A stretch of 64,000 nt of DNA from Arabidopsis thaliana. Taxonomy: Eukaryota; Streptophyta; Magnoliopsida; Brassicales; Brassicaceae. The position numbers were made by a program, and so were the translations under genes. This document shows, piece after piece, positions 45,005-57,969 of the stretch. Position 1 is the first letter of the stretch; every line of letters starts with the position of its first letter. The stretch is from positions 2,419,001-2,483,000 of the forward strand of contig NC_003075.7 in the NCBI RefSeq assembly GCF_000001735.4, read 5' to 3'. A model generated the notes under the pieces. That model had not been told where the DNA came from, did not search any database, and saw only the letters and a list, made by a program, of their open reading frames with translations.

Positions 45005-46054
45005 TGATCATCAACAAAGCAGCTTCGTCTTCCTCATTAATTTTAATTTAATTACTGTTTAGTTAGGAATTTGAATTTTGTTTTGATTCCTTTAACACCG
45101 GAAAGGAGGAAGAAGATGTATCAGAGAGGCGACTAGGTTTTCGCTGCTGGCTTGTGCCACGTGTAATCTTCATGAAACACGTGGATGCTTTATGTACACG
45201 TGGTGAGATCATTCGGTATAGCTATACCGAATCGGGATATTAACCGGAATAAGAAATCGGATTAGCAACGTTCAGCCCGATTCGGAAAATTGGATCAAAT
45301 GTTTGTTTAGGGCTGAGCATAAAATCAGAAATCCGAAACCGATCCGAAAAATTCGGTTTCGAAATCGAACCAAAAAGTTAAAAAATCTGACCGGATAACG
45401 AATTTTCTTATCTGAATTATTCGAACCGAATCATATCTGAACCGAAAATCGAACTGATATCCGCTAATCCGAAATAAAATTATATATTTAAAAATATTAG
45501 TTATATTTAGTTATAATTTATAACCAAAAAATAATAAATAACACAAATATCTGAAATAACTTTGATATCCAATTTTGTTTTAGTTATATTTGTTATAATT
45601 ATACAAAGTTTGCAAACTTAAACCAAATTTTAGTAAAAGTAAACGATTTATTATTAAAATTAAACAATTTTTAGTCTTTTTTTTCTCAAAAACTGTTGCG
45701 AAACCGATCTGAATCCAATATCATCCAAACCGAAACCAAACTGTATAGTCATATAATCCGAACGGATAATAAACTTCTTCATCCAAATTATGCGAATTCA
45801 AAAAAATTCGATCTGATTCCGATCCGAAATCCGAATGGCCAGACCTATGCCTATATTTGTTGAAATCAATTTTTATTTTTAACAGAGAACAAAAGTTTGA
45901 AAATTTTAAATTATAATTATATTATTACAATCAATATTCGAGATGAATGTTATTTTTTCGAACCAACCAATGAACCAAAACACCTTTTGTTCGGTTTGGT
46001 ATAAACCAACAAAATGAAGTAAACCGGTAAAATCTGAAGCACTCAACAGTCTCA
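45005..46054. other. Spacer between CLS start and MAPDA end, with CCGAA-rich tract
   Basis: CLS promoter at the left: ACGTG-containing words CCACGTGTAATC, CACGTGGATG and ACACGTGGTG (45158-45206) form three G-box-like sites within 50 bp. From about 45240 to 45850 it is a degenerate CCGAA/AACCGA repeat tract with an AT-rich middle. No gene seen. Confidence 0.55.
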
Positions 46055-48103
46055 CTAAACGTGCTCTGGCGAGGCTGAATCAAAAATGAACCTAAGTTGT
46101 TGCTTAACTTCATCTTCTGCAAATGTTGCGTCTATGGCTGCTCTAGCCAATGCAAAGGTTTCACTTTTACTAAGACCTTCACAGAAGAAACAAAATTAGA
46201 TTATTTGGAAATGTAGTTTCTTTGTGAATCTAAACTTAATCACAATTCTCAAAAATCAGAAAAGCTCTGTAACTGTTGGATTTGAGCTCAGGTTCTGGAA
46301 GCTCACCAAGAGAACGAACAGCGAGGGCGTACTCGTTGGAGAGGCTAGTGGAGAATACTCCAAAATCATCAGTGCATAGAATCAATGGATGCTTTGCATT
46401 GTAAAGATCAGCTGTTAAGATCAGACTAAGATCTTGTCAAGATTGCTTTGATTTTAAATGAACAAGGAGGAATGTAGAAAACGAAGCAGCGGAAAGAGAA
46501 AATCTAACCGAAATGGTGTATATCGATGGAAGATATCGATTTGGTTACAATGTTGGATGTTAAACATATTTCAACCTGCAAAACATAGCAAACTCTTGAA
46601 ATTGGTTAAAGAGATTATAAGAAACAGAGAATAATGGTACATGCAAATCTATTACCGGAATCCGGAAAGATTTCAACTTTGTCCAATCTTCGTCTTTGAA
46701 GAAACAGGCATGTCCAATCCGATGCGGTTTAAAATCAAGCATGGCTTGGATCTCTTTCGGATTGGGAACCTACAAAGCACTAAGATAGAGAAAGTAGTAG
46801 ACAATCTGAAACATAAACATTTGAAAATCGGTTAAGTGGATTTTCAAGAGTTAATACCTCTCCACAGTGAAGAGTGATGTGAAGATCATTGTCTTTGGCA
46901 TATTGTAATGCAGGCAAGAAAGTGCTCCTACAAGAACATGGAAGATTTCAAAACCAACTCATAAAGCGAAGCAAAAGATAAAGAGGAGAACTAAGAACAG
47001 TTTACCATTCTCCAACAAGAGGATTCCCCGAAAGATCGATACCAACTACCCCGACATCTCTCATTTCCAATGCGAGCTTAACCTTTAAAGAAAAAAGGAG
47101 AGTATCAAATGTTTTCTGCATTAGTCTTTTAAGTATTCTGAGTAGCTTAGCTTGTTTTGAAACACTAACAGTTTCCATTGCGGACTCTGTTGTTTCCCTA
47201 CGATCAATACTAAGAAGAAGTCTAACATAAATCTTCTTTCTTCCAATCCCATCACCAGCATTGTGCAGTTTTTGAGAATCAGATGCGGTAACAAAATCAA
47301 TATCGACTTCACTGACAGATCTTAGACCTTGGATTACAGCTTCCATGTAAGAACGTTTACTCATACCTATTGAATCACTCCTCTACAAACAAACAATCTC
47401 CATCATTCATATAACTTAACCACTTGCAAAAAATATGCCAAAAGGTGTGTACCTTTGGAGTAGTTCGTAACTCAAGATACACCACATTCTCTAAAGCAAA
47501 ATCTTCCACAACCTGTCAAGATAAGATCATCAGTCAAGTCTATAGAATTACTAAAATCAAGCTAATGAATGGAAATTAGAATTAGGGTTTTACTTCTCTT
47601 GTGATCCTTGTCACAGTTTTGTGATCAGTAGTGAGCTTATGGATCAAATCAAACAACTTGAAGACTTCAACCAAAGATCGATCATCTTAAAAAAAAACAT
47701 CATCACACATACCAAACATTAGAAACTACTTGCGACACTAGAGTAGACTAAAACTTAAGCAAAATACAGAACAACGAATTCAAAAAATTAAAGACTCTTA
47801 CTTTTTTGAATGACATGTTCAACATCAGCAAACACTATAACGCCTTTCTCACCAAGAACCCTAGCAAGCTCTCTGATTCATCAAAAGAAACGAAACCCAT
47901 CAGTTCAAAATATCAAATTGGGTAAATTCATAATTGATCAGTGCAATTGCAGAAAGTTGCAGATACGAAAGATAGAGTTAATGGAAACAAAACTCGTAAG
48001 AAAGAAGATAAATTTGGGGGATTTACAGAAGAGTGGAGTCTCTAATGGAACCGTTGAGATGAGCATGAAGCTCGATTTTGGGCAGTGATTGTATCCATTC
48101 CAT
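46055..48103 (-). CDS. MAPDA: MAPDA/ADAL, N6-methyl-AMP deaminase, 355 aa
   Basis: Adenosine-deaminase superfamily enzyme. The Arabidopsis protein is reported to deaminate N6-methyl-AMP to IMP, clearing modified nucleotides from RNA turnover. Exons on the minus strand: 48103-48027, 47872-47802, 47685-47594, 47512-47453, 47382-47170, 47082-47006, 46927-46858, 46769-46656, 46575-46509, 46411-46307, 46176-46055; 356 codons. Metal and catalytic motifs are visible in order: H13-A-H15 near the N-terminus, H217-C-G-E220 (metal His, catalytic Glu), R-I-G-H240, and T-D295-D296. No targeting signal, so cytosolic. Intact. Confidence 0.95.
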
Positions 48104-48432
48104 TTTTTTTTTGTCCAGAAGAAGAGAAGAGACACAATTACGGATTAGGAAGACAAACACAGACGCAAGTTGAGTAGTGAAGAAGCGTGTAAATTTTATC
48201 AGTTCAGTTGAAAAAAGAAAAGTAACTAAATAATCAAAAATAGTTTTGAGCCCAAAAACTTCGTTTCCTTACGGACCATACATTAGACCGGCGACACAAA
48301 TTTAGCAAAGCTACAATAATGAATTTATCATAATTTGTTTATAAATACTTTGATAAAATCTTTTATATGTTAGTGTTCATGATACATCTACACTATATAA
48401 AAGTTGAGACTATTTGCTTACCAAATCTTTAA

Positions 48433-48812
48433 AACGACAAATTGGAAGCTGCTACATCAATAATTTACATATTTAGCAGCTATTTAATTAACGTTTTCGA
48501 AAACAACCAATCGGGAGTTGCCACATTAATAATTAAAATATTTAAAATCTAATTAATTAACATTTTTGAAAATAATAATTACTTTCTATTTTAAAATTTA
48601 AAATAAAAAAGAAAACTAACAAATATTAAATTTAAACTTATAAAATAGGAAGCTATATAATTATAATCTTGTAATATTAAACTCAAATCTTTATGATTTT
48701 CTACAACTAATCCAACATTTTTAAATATAACTTAAAGAAACGTAACAAGGACGTGGTTTGATGGTGGTGTTTTTAACCGTGTCAATTTGAATCAAGTTCT
48801 CGAAGATATAAA
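48433..48812 (+). repeat. Helitron 5'-end region, copy 1 of a ~380-bp direct repeat
   Basis: From AACGACAAATTGGAAGC to CAAGTTCTCGAAGATAT this matches 51983-52362 closely, with short indels. The repeat spacing is about 3.55 kb and both copies are in the same orientation. Confidence 0.85.
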
Positions 48813-49259
48813 TTGAGGTTTTTCAGTCTAGAAAGCGTGAAGGTGAAAACGATCTAAAATGCATCAAAAGAGAAAAGTGATAGAGTTAAGTACCAATTTA
48901 GAAGTTAAAGCATTTTCTTAGAATAACATAAAACAAAACAGAGTACATCTTGACGAGCTTGAAAAATGCTTATCAACACCATAAAAACACTACAAGTCTC
49001 TCTTCTGCTGACACCTCCGCTTTTTCAGTTAATCACAGCTTGACACCTCATTAAAATCAACAGCCAATCAGAACATTTTGATTAATACACCTCATTTACG
49101 TTGACCAATAAAAACTTACTATTTTTCCATGTCATCCCATCAACTTAACAAAATTAAAATTAGACATGGGCCTACCCCAACCAAACTATTTTCAAAATTA
49201 AAATCTATATAAAAACATAGGCCTAAACTTCCTAATCTAGAAAACTTAGGCCTCGGAAA

Positions 49260-50045
49260 ATAAACCGCAGCGAATGTACCGAACCAAAACTGATGAAAAA
49301 AACTAAACCGAACCGAACAAAATATTTGAAAATAACTGAATGGATATTAAATTCTATAACTGAAACCGAATGGATACAGACCAAAAGATTTTGGATAACC
49401 AAAAATATCCAAAATATAATTATATTTTTAAAAATATTAGTTATTTCTAAACCTAATAATTAAAAATAGATATACGTATAATAGTAAAAATACTCGAAAG
49501 TAACCAAAAATATATGAAAATATCAAAAATAACTAAAATATCTAAAAATATTTAAACAAAAATAACCGAATAGATATTAATTTTTAAAACCGAATCCGAA
49601 CTGAAACGAACCATAATTTTAAAATAACCGAATCCAATTCGATGCGGTTTTAAAAATTTTAAAACCGAATCCGAACTGAAACCGAACCATAATTTTAAAA
49701 TAACCGAAACCGAATGGATAGAGACCAAAAGATTTTGGATAACCGAAAATATCCAAAATATAATTATATTTTAAAAATATTAGTTATTTCTAAACCTAAT
49801 AATTAAAAATAGATATACGTATAATAGTAAAAATACTCGAAAGTAACCAAAAATATATGAAAATATCAAAAATAACTAAAATATCTAAAAATATTTAAAG
49901 AAAAATAACCGAATAGATATTAATTTTTAAAACCGAATCCGAACTGAAACCGAACCATAATTTTAAAATAACCGAATGGATACTAAACTTTATAACTGAA
50001 AGAACTAATAACCGAATGGATACGAATCGATACTGAATGGATAAT
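49260..50045. repeat. AACCGAA-rich tract containing two ~344-bp tandem units
   Basis: The word GACCAAAAGATTTTGGATAA occurs at 49379 and 49723, and the following ~270 bp (ATATCCAAAATATAATTATA..., TAGATATACGTATAATAG...) is nearly identical in both units. The flanks are degenerate ACCGAA/CCGAAC words. No coding potential. Confidence 0.8.
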
Positions 50046-50231
50046 CGAATGCCCATGACTAAGAAAACTTATCTAAAGGCTTGACTGGTTGAAACGCAGT
50101 GCCTGCATTTGTGACTGCATGAGTTTACGGAATCAGACAGTTGCGGTTTCAAGCATTATAAACCTTTTTGAACGACTGGTTTAACGGTTAAAAATTGGTG
50201 CATTTTTGGAAGGTTTATGACTGGTTAACGG

Positions 50232-50524
50232 ATTTACGTTTATGGTAGAAAAATTACGGGTTTATGTTTTTAGCAAGCTAATTACGGGTTTACGTTTTTG
50301 GCAGAAAAATTACGGGTTTACATTTTTTTTGCGGCAAAATTACGGCTTTACGTTTTTTGGCGGGAAAATTGAAGGTTTAGGTTTTTTGGCGGAAATTACG
50401 GGTTTACGTTTTTGGCGGAAAAATTACGGATTTCTTTTTTTGGCGGGAAAATTACGGGATTACTTTTTTGGCAAAAAAATTAAGATTTTATGTTTTTGGC
50501 ATGAAAATTACGAGTTTATGATAA
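50232..50524 (+). repeat. Minisatellite, ~28-bp units, about ten copies
   Basis: Units of the form AAAATTACGGGTTTACG followed by TTTTTGGCGG repeat about ten times with small indels. Any open frame here (50242-50568) simply translates the repeat and is not a gene. A degenerate (ATG)n tract follows at 50520-50665. Confidence 0.85.
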
Positions 50525-51265
50525 TGTTATCATCAATGATGATATCTATCATGACTATGGTATGTTGATATGATGATGAAGAAGATAGTATGATGATGAT
50601 GGTGATGGTAATATGATATTATGAGAGGGTAATGATGATGATGATATTGTGTTGATAATGAATAAATTGATGGGTTGATGAAGCCATTTGAATTTTTTTT
50701 GATTATATTCAATCGGTTTAGAGATTTTAGTACAACTAAGATGTCATTTTTGTTTTTTAAGGTCTAATTAAATTTATCTCTTTTCTGGTATGGTTATTCG
50801 ATTCTCCAATAATATAAGTTTCAATTTTCAAGTTTTGAAAAACAAACAAACATAGCTTTTAGTTTTTTTATACTTCTTCAACGTATGAATCAAATATGCA
50901 TATGGAACATCAAAATCAAATATGATAACTCCATATAACATATTCTTAAGAATCTTCAATGACTTTAACCTCACCAGAATCAGCACCTGGTGATTTTTAA
51001 CTCTTTTCACTTTTGTTTTTTAATGACTCTTCTAAAAAGATGTTCGTAATACAAAAAAATTAGCTTCCAAAACTTATAAAAGCTATATAGATCTTACTTT
51101 AAAAAATTAACAAATGCATTGAGCTCTTAATCACTTTCTAATGAATTCTTTTGTTCTACATATATCATGAATCATGACAAATAACATTCAATACCTACAT
51201 ACAACTTAACAAAATTACATTTTTTAATAAAAAAAGCCCGCGATTTGGTTCGGGTTTCGCCCTAG

Positions 51266-52365
51266 TACTAACTAGAGAAGAAAGAGATTTTCGAAGAAAA
51301 AATATGGAACATGTGAAAAGTTTAGAAGGTATGACACATATTGCTTAAACAAAATCATAAGAGGATGGAAAGAGACACTGTAAGAAAAAATGAAACAAAT
51401 AAAACGAGTGCTTGCAAAAAGATAGGGAGAGTGATAGCTCTTTGTAAAAAAATTGTGAAGACAGAAATTCATATACATATTGAAAAGAATGTGAGAAAAT
51501 ATGAGTTGTTAAAGTAAAGTATAGATAAGCTTATGAATATACTTCTATATAATATCTTATTTTTAGACGAGCTATACTAACTAATGCAGCGAAGATAAAC
51601 AAAAAAGAATAGTAAATTTACGGATTTCAAAATGAGAAAGTCGTCGAAGTTATTTTCCATAAAACAATTTATTTCATACATAAAAAGACGTCGTGATCCT
51701 AAATATCTAAAGCTAAAGAGAGAGTCATGAGCCAAAAAAATGTTCTTTTGATAAATGTTGTAAACCTAAAAGTTGTATTAAAGTTATTTTTAGTTTTGTA
51801 TTTAAATTGTAACTATTGTCATGGTAATTTTAAAATTCAAAGAGTTTATAATATTAACAACAAGTAGACATATAAAAACATATCTTTTAAAAAATTTCTA
51901 TAATAATTTTATTCACACAAAAAAATATTAAAAAGTTTTACAAATAGACCCATGCGTAGCGTGGATTCATAACCTAGGATTTAGAACGACTAATCGGGAG
52001 TTGCCACATAAATAATTAACATATTTAGTATCTAATTAATTAACATTTTTGAAAACAACCAATCGGGAGCTGCCACATCAATAATTAACATATTTAGCAT
52101 CTAATTAATTAACATTTTTGAAAATAGCAATTACTTTATATTTTAAAATGTAAAAACAAAGGAACTAACAAATATTAAATTTAAACTTATAAAATAGGAA
52201 GCTATATAATTATAATTATGTAATAATAAACTCAAACCCTTATAGGATTTTATACAACTAATCCAACATTTTTTTAATATAACTTAAAGAAACGTAACAA
52301 GGACGTGGTTTGATGGTGGTGTTTTTAACTGTATCAATTTGAATCAAGTTCTCGAAGATATGCTC
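51266..52365 (+). mobile_element. Second Helitron tail and a truncated Helitron head
   Basis: At 51950-51977 a hairpin CCATGC-GTA-GCGTGG is followed by ATTCATAACCTAG, the form of a Helitron 3' terminus. From 51983 a new copy of the 5' region starts, lacking the first ~45 bp, and it breaks off after GAAGATAT at 52362. The cluster therefore holds parts of at least two related Helitrons arranged head to tail. Confidence 0.6.
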
Positions 52366-53082
52366 GTGGCAACTACCATGAGAATTCCACTTTTTCGGTC
52401 ATGTGACAACCACACAAATTTCCGAGTTTCACGAGTTCAAAATCGGTGTTTCAACTCGTAACTTAGCCTTGAACGCATAAAAGCGAACTGAATGAATTAG
52501 AGTTGTAATGTTGTATTTATTTTTGTAGATTGTTTTAATCCGCTTCTTGCTAATCTCTGTATTTCTGTCAAAAATCAAAAATAATATAAAATCTAATTGT
52601 CTACCAAAAAAAAAATCATTCATAGTCCATGAGTAGAATCAAAACAAGATAGATTCAAACTTTATCAAGATAGATAAATAAGCTAAGAAATGAAATAGTT
52701 CCTCAAAACTAAATTTAGTGTCACCAAGAGGCAAGATCAAACTTTTCAAATAAGGGAAAGAAGAGAATTGCAACGTGATTAATTGATGAGGTCATAGTAA
52801 AAGTCAAAAATCTGTGTGACTCAAAACGGGTAAAAACAATAATTGGGATGTAGTTGATAACTCTAAAAAAAAAGGGACAAAAATGAGATTTGCATAAAGT
52901 AGAGATACAAAATTGAGAAGAAAAAAAAATCCTCTTCACTAAAAAAAAAAAAACTTCCGTTATCGATCTCTATCTCTCTCTTCCCCCACAAGGGTGGCGA
53001 TTCGAGGAGTTTCCATGGTGGAACAGAAACCCTAGAGCCTTTATGCTGCCACTAATTATCACTCTTCACTATTGAATTGGGG
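52366..53082 (+). other. PCFS4 upstream region
   Basis: AT-rich, with a TCTATCTCTCTC pyrimidine-rich leader at 52970-52985, typical of plant 5' untranslated sequence. No other feature is recognised. Confidence 0.45.
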
Positions 53083-56000
53083 ATGGACTCAGAGAAAATC
53101 CTCAATCCAAGACTTGTTTCGATTAATAGCACCAGCCGCAAAGGTATGTCCGTTGAGTTGCCGCAGAAACCGCCGCCACCGCCGTCGTTGTTAGACCGGT
53201 TTAAAGCTTTGCTTAATCAGCGTGAAGATGAGTTCGGTGGTGGTGAAGAGGTTTTGCCTCCGAGTATGGATGAGATTGTTCAGCTTTATGAGGTTGTTTT
53301 GGGTGAGCTTACTTTCAATTCTAAGCCTATTATCACTGATCTCACTATTATCGCTGGTGAACAACGGGAACATGGTGAAGGAATCGCTAATGCTATTTGC
53401 ACTCGAATCCTTGAGGTTTGCTTTCTTCTTATTTGTTTCCACTTTCTAGCCTTATTGTATAGTATGTAAGTGTAGAAGTGGGAAAAAAATTAGGTTTTTG
53501 ATTGTCAGAGATTAGTGTTTGGTTTGTGGTTTAGTGAAATGGCTGCTTCTGAGTTACCTGTGGGTGTATATATGCAGGCTCCTGTTGAGCAAAAGTTGCC
53601 ATCTCTGTATCTTTTAGACAGCATTGTTAAGAACATTGGGCGGGATTATGGTCGCTATTTCTCATCCCGTCTACCCGAGGTGAGCAGTCTACAAGAAGAT
53701 GTTTACTTAAATGATTTGAATAGGGCTGAAGCATACCCATGAGCTGTTTTGATCCTATTCTGCTTTAGGTCTTCTGCCTTGCATATAGGCAAGCACATCC
53801 GAGTTTACATCCGTCAATGCGTCACCTGTTTGGGACTTGGTCGAGTGTTTTTCCACCACCTGTACTACGCAAGATTGATATGCAATTGCAACTTTCATCT
53901 GCAGCAAACCAATCTTCCGTAGGGGCTTCTGAGCCTAGTCAACCAACGAGAGGTATACATGTTAATCCAAAATATCTTCGCAGGCTGGAGCCCTCAGCCG
54001 CCGAAAATGTAAGCCTTTCTCTTTGTCATTATGAACAGAGATGACATTCTTTTTTTAGGTGCATCTGCAACCTTGAAGCTATGGTGTGTTAATTTTATAT
54101 AAGTGTACTAAGTAAAACGGGTATTAGATTAGTTTGGCCTCATAGTGGTCTTATCCATTGTATTTCTTTAAAGTTTTGTTAGTTAGACGAGATAGATGTT
54201 TACATTCTTCAAGTAATCAATCTTGACTGGAAGGGAGTTGTTGTTATGGCCTCTCTCAGTTATACATGATGAGTAGGTCACTGGGACTCTGGTACATTAG
54301 AAATGATCTTGTTAGCACATGTAGAGGGTTTTTTTTTGGTTATAGTACAGTAGATCACTGTTTATGCATCATGTGTCGTTTGGAACTGTTTTTATATGTT
54401 TTTTTTCAAAGAGTGACTATACCTGAGATGCATATTTCCTTAATTGCTCTTGCTTGACATGCAGAATTTGAGAGGAATTAATTCCAGTGCAAGAGTTTAT
54501 GGCCAAAATTCACTCGGTGGGTATAATGATTTCGAAGATCAGTTAGAGAGCCCATCTTCACTGTCTAGTACACCAGATGGTTTTACCAGGAGGTCTAATG
54601 ATGGAGCTAATCCTTCTAATCAAGCTTTTAACTATGGAATGGGTCGAGCTACTAGCAGAGATGATGAACATATGGAATGGCGAAGAAAGGAAAACTTAGG
54701 CCAAGGAAATGATCACGAAAGACCTAGAGCGTTGATAGATGCATATGGAGTTGACACCAGCAAACACGTAACGATCAATAAACCAATTCGCGATATGAAT
54801 GGCATGCACAGTAAGATGGTTACACCATGGCAGAACACTGAGGAAGAAGAGTTTGATTGGGAAGATATGAGCCCTACCCTAGATCGTAGCAGAGCTGGTG
54901 AATTTTTGCGATCATCTGTACCAGCATTAGGAAGTGTAAGGGCAAGACCCAGAGTAGGAAACACAAGTGATTTTCATTTAGATTCTGACATTAAGAATGG
55001 TGTAAGTCATCAGCTACGAGAAAATTGGAGTTTGTCACAAAATTATCCACATACATCCAACCGTGTTGATACAAGAGCAGGAAAAGACTTGAAAGTATTG
55101 GCTTCATCTGTAGGGTTAGTTTCATCAAACAGTGAATTCGGGGCTCCTCCATTTGATAGCATTCAAGATGTTAACTCACGTTTTGGCCGGGCTCTTCCTG
55201 ATGGGACATGGCCCCATTTGAGTGCTAGAGGACCCAACTCTCTCCCTGTACCTTCTGCTCATTTGCATCATTTGGCAAATCCCGGTAATGCGATGTCAAA
55301 TCGCTTGCAAGGTAAGCCTTTATATAGGCCCGAAAACCAGGTCTCTCAGAGTCATCTTAATGATATGACTCAACAGAATCAGATGCTAGTTAATTATTTG
55401 CCATCCTCATCTGCTATGGCTCCAAGGCCAATGCAATCGTTGTTAACCCACGTAAGTCATGGGTACCCTCCACATGGGTCAACCATTAGACCATCTTTAT
55501 CAATCCAAGGTGGGGAAGCCATGCATCCTCTTTCTTCAGGAGTTTTATCTCAGATAGGAGCCTCTAATCAACCACCAGGTGGCGCATTCTCTGGTCTGAT
55601 TGGCTCTCTCATGGCTCAAGGTTTGATCTCATTGAACAATCAGCCTGCTGGTCAGGTAATTATTCAAATCATGTCCTTGAGAGTCGGTTTGTTCTTAGTT
55701 ATTGCTTTATCTTGAATTGTTGGTTTATATATTCAGGGACCATTGGGGTTGGAGTTTGATGCAGACATGCTCAAGATACGTAATGAGTCTGCAATCAGTG
55801 CTTTATATGGGGATCTCCCGAGGCAATGCACAACCTGTGGTCTACGCTTCAAGTGCCAAGAAGAGCACAGTAAGCACATGGATTGGCATGTAACCAAGAA
55901 CAGGATGTCCAAGAACCATAAGCAGAACCCTTCTCGGAAATGGTTTGTAAGTGCTAGCATGTGGCTCAGTGGTGCAGAAGCACTTGGAGCTGAAGCAGTA

Positions 56001-56417
56001 CCAGGGTTCTTGCCCACGGAGCCAACAACAGAAAAGAAGGATGACGAAGATATGGCAGTTCCTGCAGATGAAGACCAAACTTCATGTGCATTATGTGGTG
56101 AGCCATTTGAAGACTTTTATAGTGATGAAACCGAGGAATGGATGTACAAAGGTGCGGTATACATGAATGCTCCTGAAGAATCAACAACAGATATGGACAA
56201 GTCTCAGTTAGGTCCTATAGTGCATGCAAAGTGCAGGCCAGAGTCCAATGGGGTAAGCCATTCCATGCATTTTCATTAGCTTCATTTGTGTCTAGTTGAA
56301 TCCATTTTCATTTTCGCTGCTAGACATTTATCCAGTGACGACCTCTTGATTTCCCGATCATGGCTTTTTCAGGGTGATATGGAAGAGGGTAGTCAGAGGA
56401 AAAAGATGCGGAGTTAG
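53083..56417 (+). CDS. PCFS4: PCFS4, Pcf11-like mRNA 3'-end processing factor, 808 aa
   Basis: Plant homologue of yeast Pcf11, a cleavage factor that binds the RNA polymerase II C-terminal tail. It is reported to promote alternative polyadenylation of FCA and so flowering. Exons 53083-53415, 53578-53679, 53769-54008, 54465-55655, 55737-56252, 56373-56417; 809 codons. A CTD-interaction domain spans about residues 60-185 (V-V-L-G-E-L...[11 protein letters not shown]...F-G-T-W). The middle is long and low-complexity (exon 4, ~397 aa). The C-terminus holds a C2H2-like finger (C653, C656, H669, H673) and a second Cys pair (C-A-L-C-G-E-P-F). An ATG two codons upstream (53077) is possible, but MDSEK is the expected start. 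Confidence 0.95.
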
Positions 56418-57969
56418 ATCCCTTAGACCGAATTTTAGGTCTTTTTCTTGACTACATTTAAGTTACATTCTTATTTCTTCATCATCTATATGCACTTAGT
56501 CACAGAATACCACCAATGAAGAGAAATGATGGAGAGAGTCTTCTTTCTCCTAAAACTGTACCATTGAAAAAAAGAGGTTTACACCCACATATATTATCAT
56601 TCTTTATGCCTCTAAATTCCTGTTGTGCCTTAGGACATGGATATCGTGTAACTGTTCTGCATTCTCTGCTACACCTAACCTGGGGTGCTTGTAGTAGTAA
56701 AATCAGATGTCGCAACAGTAGTTTCCCCATGTAAATGGAATACAATGTCTCTGTTTCGGATTGTCTTTTTCTTTTTCATCTTTAGATATTGCAGGGAAAG
56801 CCCGAGAAGACTGATATTCGAATGTGAACAGATTTCTTATGATGAATGGATCTCATAGATGCTGTTGCTAAGAGAACCAGTTTCAGGTTTCTTCTTTAGA
56901 GCTTTCCCTGTCTGAGTTTTACCTTTCTATGTTAGGCTGTTAGCTAAAAATGTTAGTTAACATAACTCTCTTTAAGCGTATTTGTTCTCTTGACTTTGTC
57001 TATAATGAAACAAGTTTTACTTTTCTTCTATCTGAACCTTTTGCTTTTGAAATTTCCACTACTTGTATCTTCATACCTACATGATACAGAGCCGGATTTA
57101 TGTCGAAGTAGATTGAACGATAGTTAAAGCTTTCGAACTTACTTGGCTTTTTGCTCGATCAAACTAGAGTTTTTTCATGACTGTTACATTTGAAATATGG
57201 AATTATAAAGATTTAAAGGTTATGATTTAGTTCTGGTAGTACCTTATAGGACTGCAGAGCAAACTCAGTTCAAATCTGGCTTTGTCTCAACCGTTAGTCT
57301 CTAAACAAGAGTATGTGATGATCAATAGATGTAATGGCTGGAGTAAAATTCATGTTTGTTATATACATTGTGAAAATAGTCTATTATAGTATGAATATAA
57401 GAAAACAGCTTGCAATATGCAATATGAACTAAGCTAGAACAAAAGATCAGGTTAAGAACACACATCATTGCCCTTTTATTTTGCCTTTGTTAGAAAATTG
57501 GACCGTTGGTTGAATGGGATAAGAGAGAGCTAACAGAAACTAGTAGTGTACTAATAACAAAGATTTTAACTCCATATCTGTCAAGTGCAACAAAAGGGCT
57601 TACAATACAAAACAACAAAGAAACTGACAACTTGGGTCGGAGAACGCAAAAAGGGGAAACCCAAAAGGTGTTCAAAAAACTGTCAACGAAACGCAAAATA
57701 GACAATTTAAAACCGTGGTTTCCAGCAGAAGTCAATACCCGAACCACTTTACCTTTTTTCATCAGCTTGAGATGAAATTAAACGCAAAAGGTGCGTTCTT
57801 GACTTCCTTTGGATTTCAAAAAACACAAAATGAGAAACCATAACCGCTCTTAATCCTTCCTTTTCTCTTATTCTTACTTCTTCTGCATAAGGAAAAAACA
57901 CTTGTTACTTGCTCCACAAGAATCCCATTCGGTTAAGATCTTAGTTGTGGAATCATACCTGAAAAAAAA
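56418..57969. other. PCFS4 and PDF2 convergent 3' regions
   Basis: 1.55 kb between stop codons. The first ~350 bp look like an extended PCFS4 3' untranslated region (AATAAT and AATGAA words). No gene or element is recognised in the remainder; short open frames near 57500-57770 have no protein-like composition. Confidence 0.45.

Larger units (their letters stand above)
48387..51265 (+). mobile_element. Helitron-like element (non-autonomous)
   Basis: The left end begins TCTACACTATATAAAAGTTG at 48387 after an A, typical of plant Helitron 5' ends (TC...). The candidate right end has CCCG...CGGG hairpin sequence (51238-51253) followed by CTAG at 51262-51265 and then a T. Helitrons insert between A and T without target duplication, and both flanks fit. 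It encodes no Rep/helicase that I can see. Internal content is the CCGAA tract and the 50.2-kb minisatellite. The pairing of these two ends is inference. Confidence 0.6.

Noticed and set aside
50242-50568. 108-codon open frame with repeated G-L-R-F-W-type residues
   Set aside because: It is simply the translation of the ~28-bp minisatellite.
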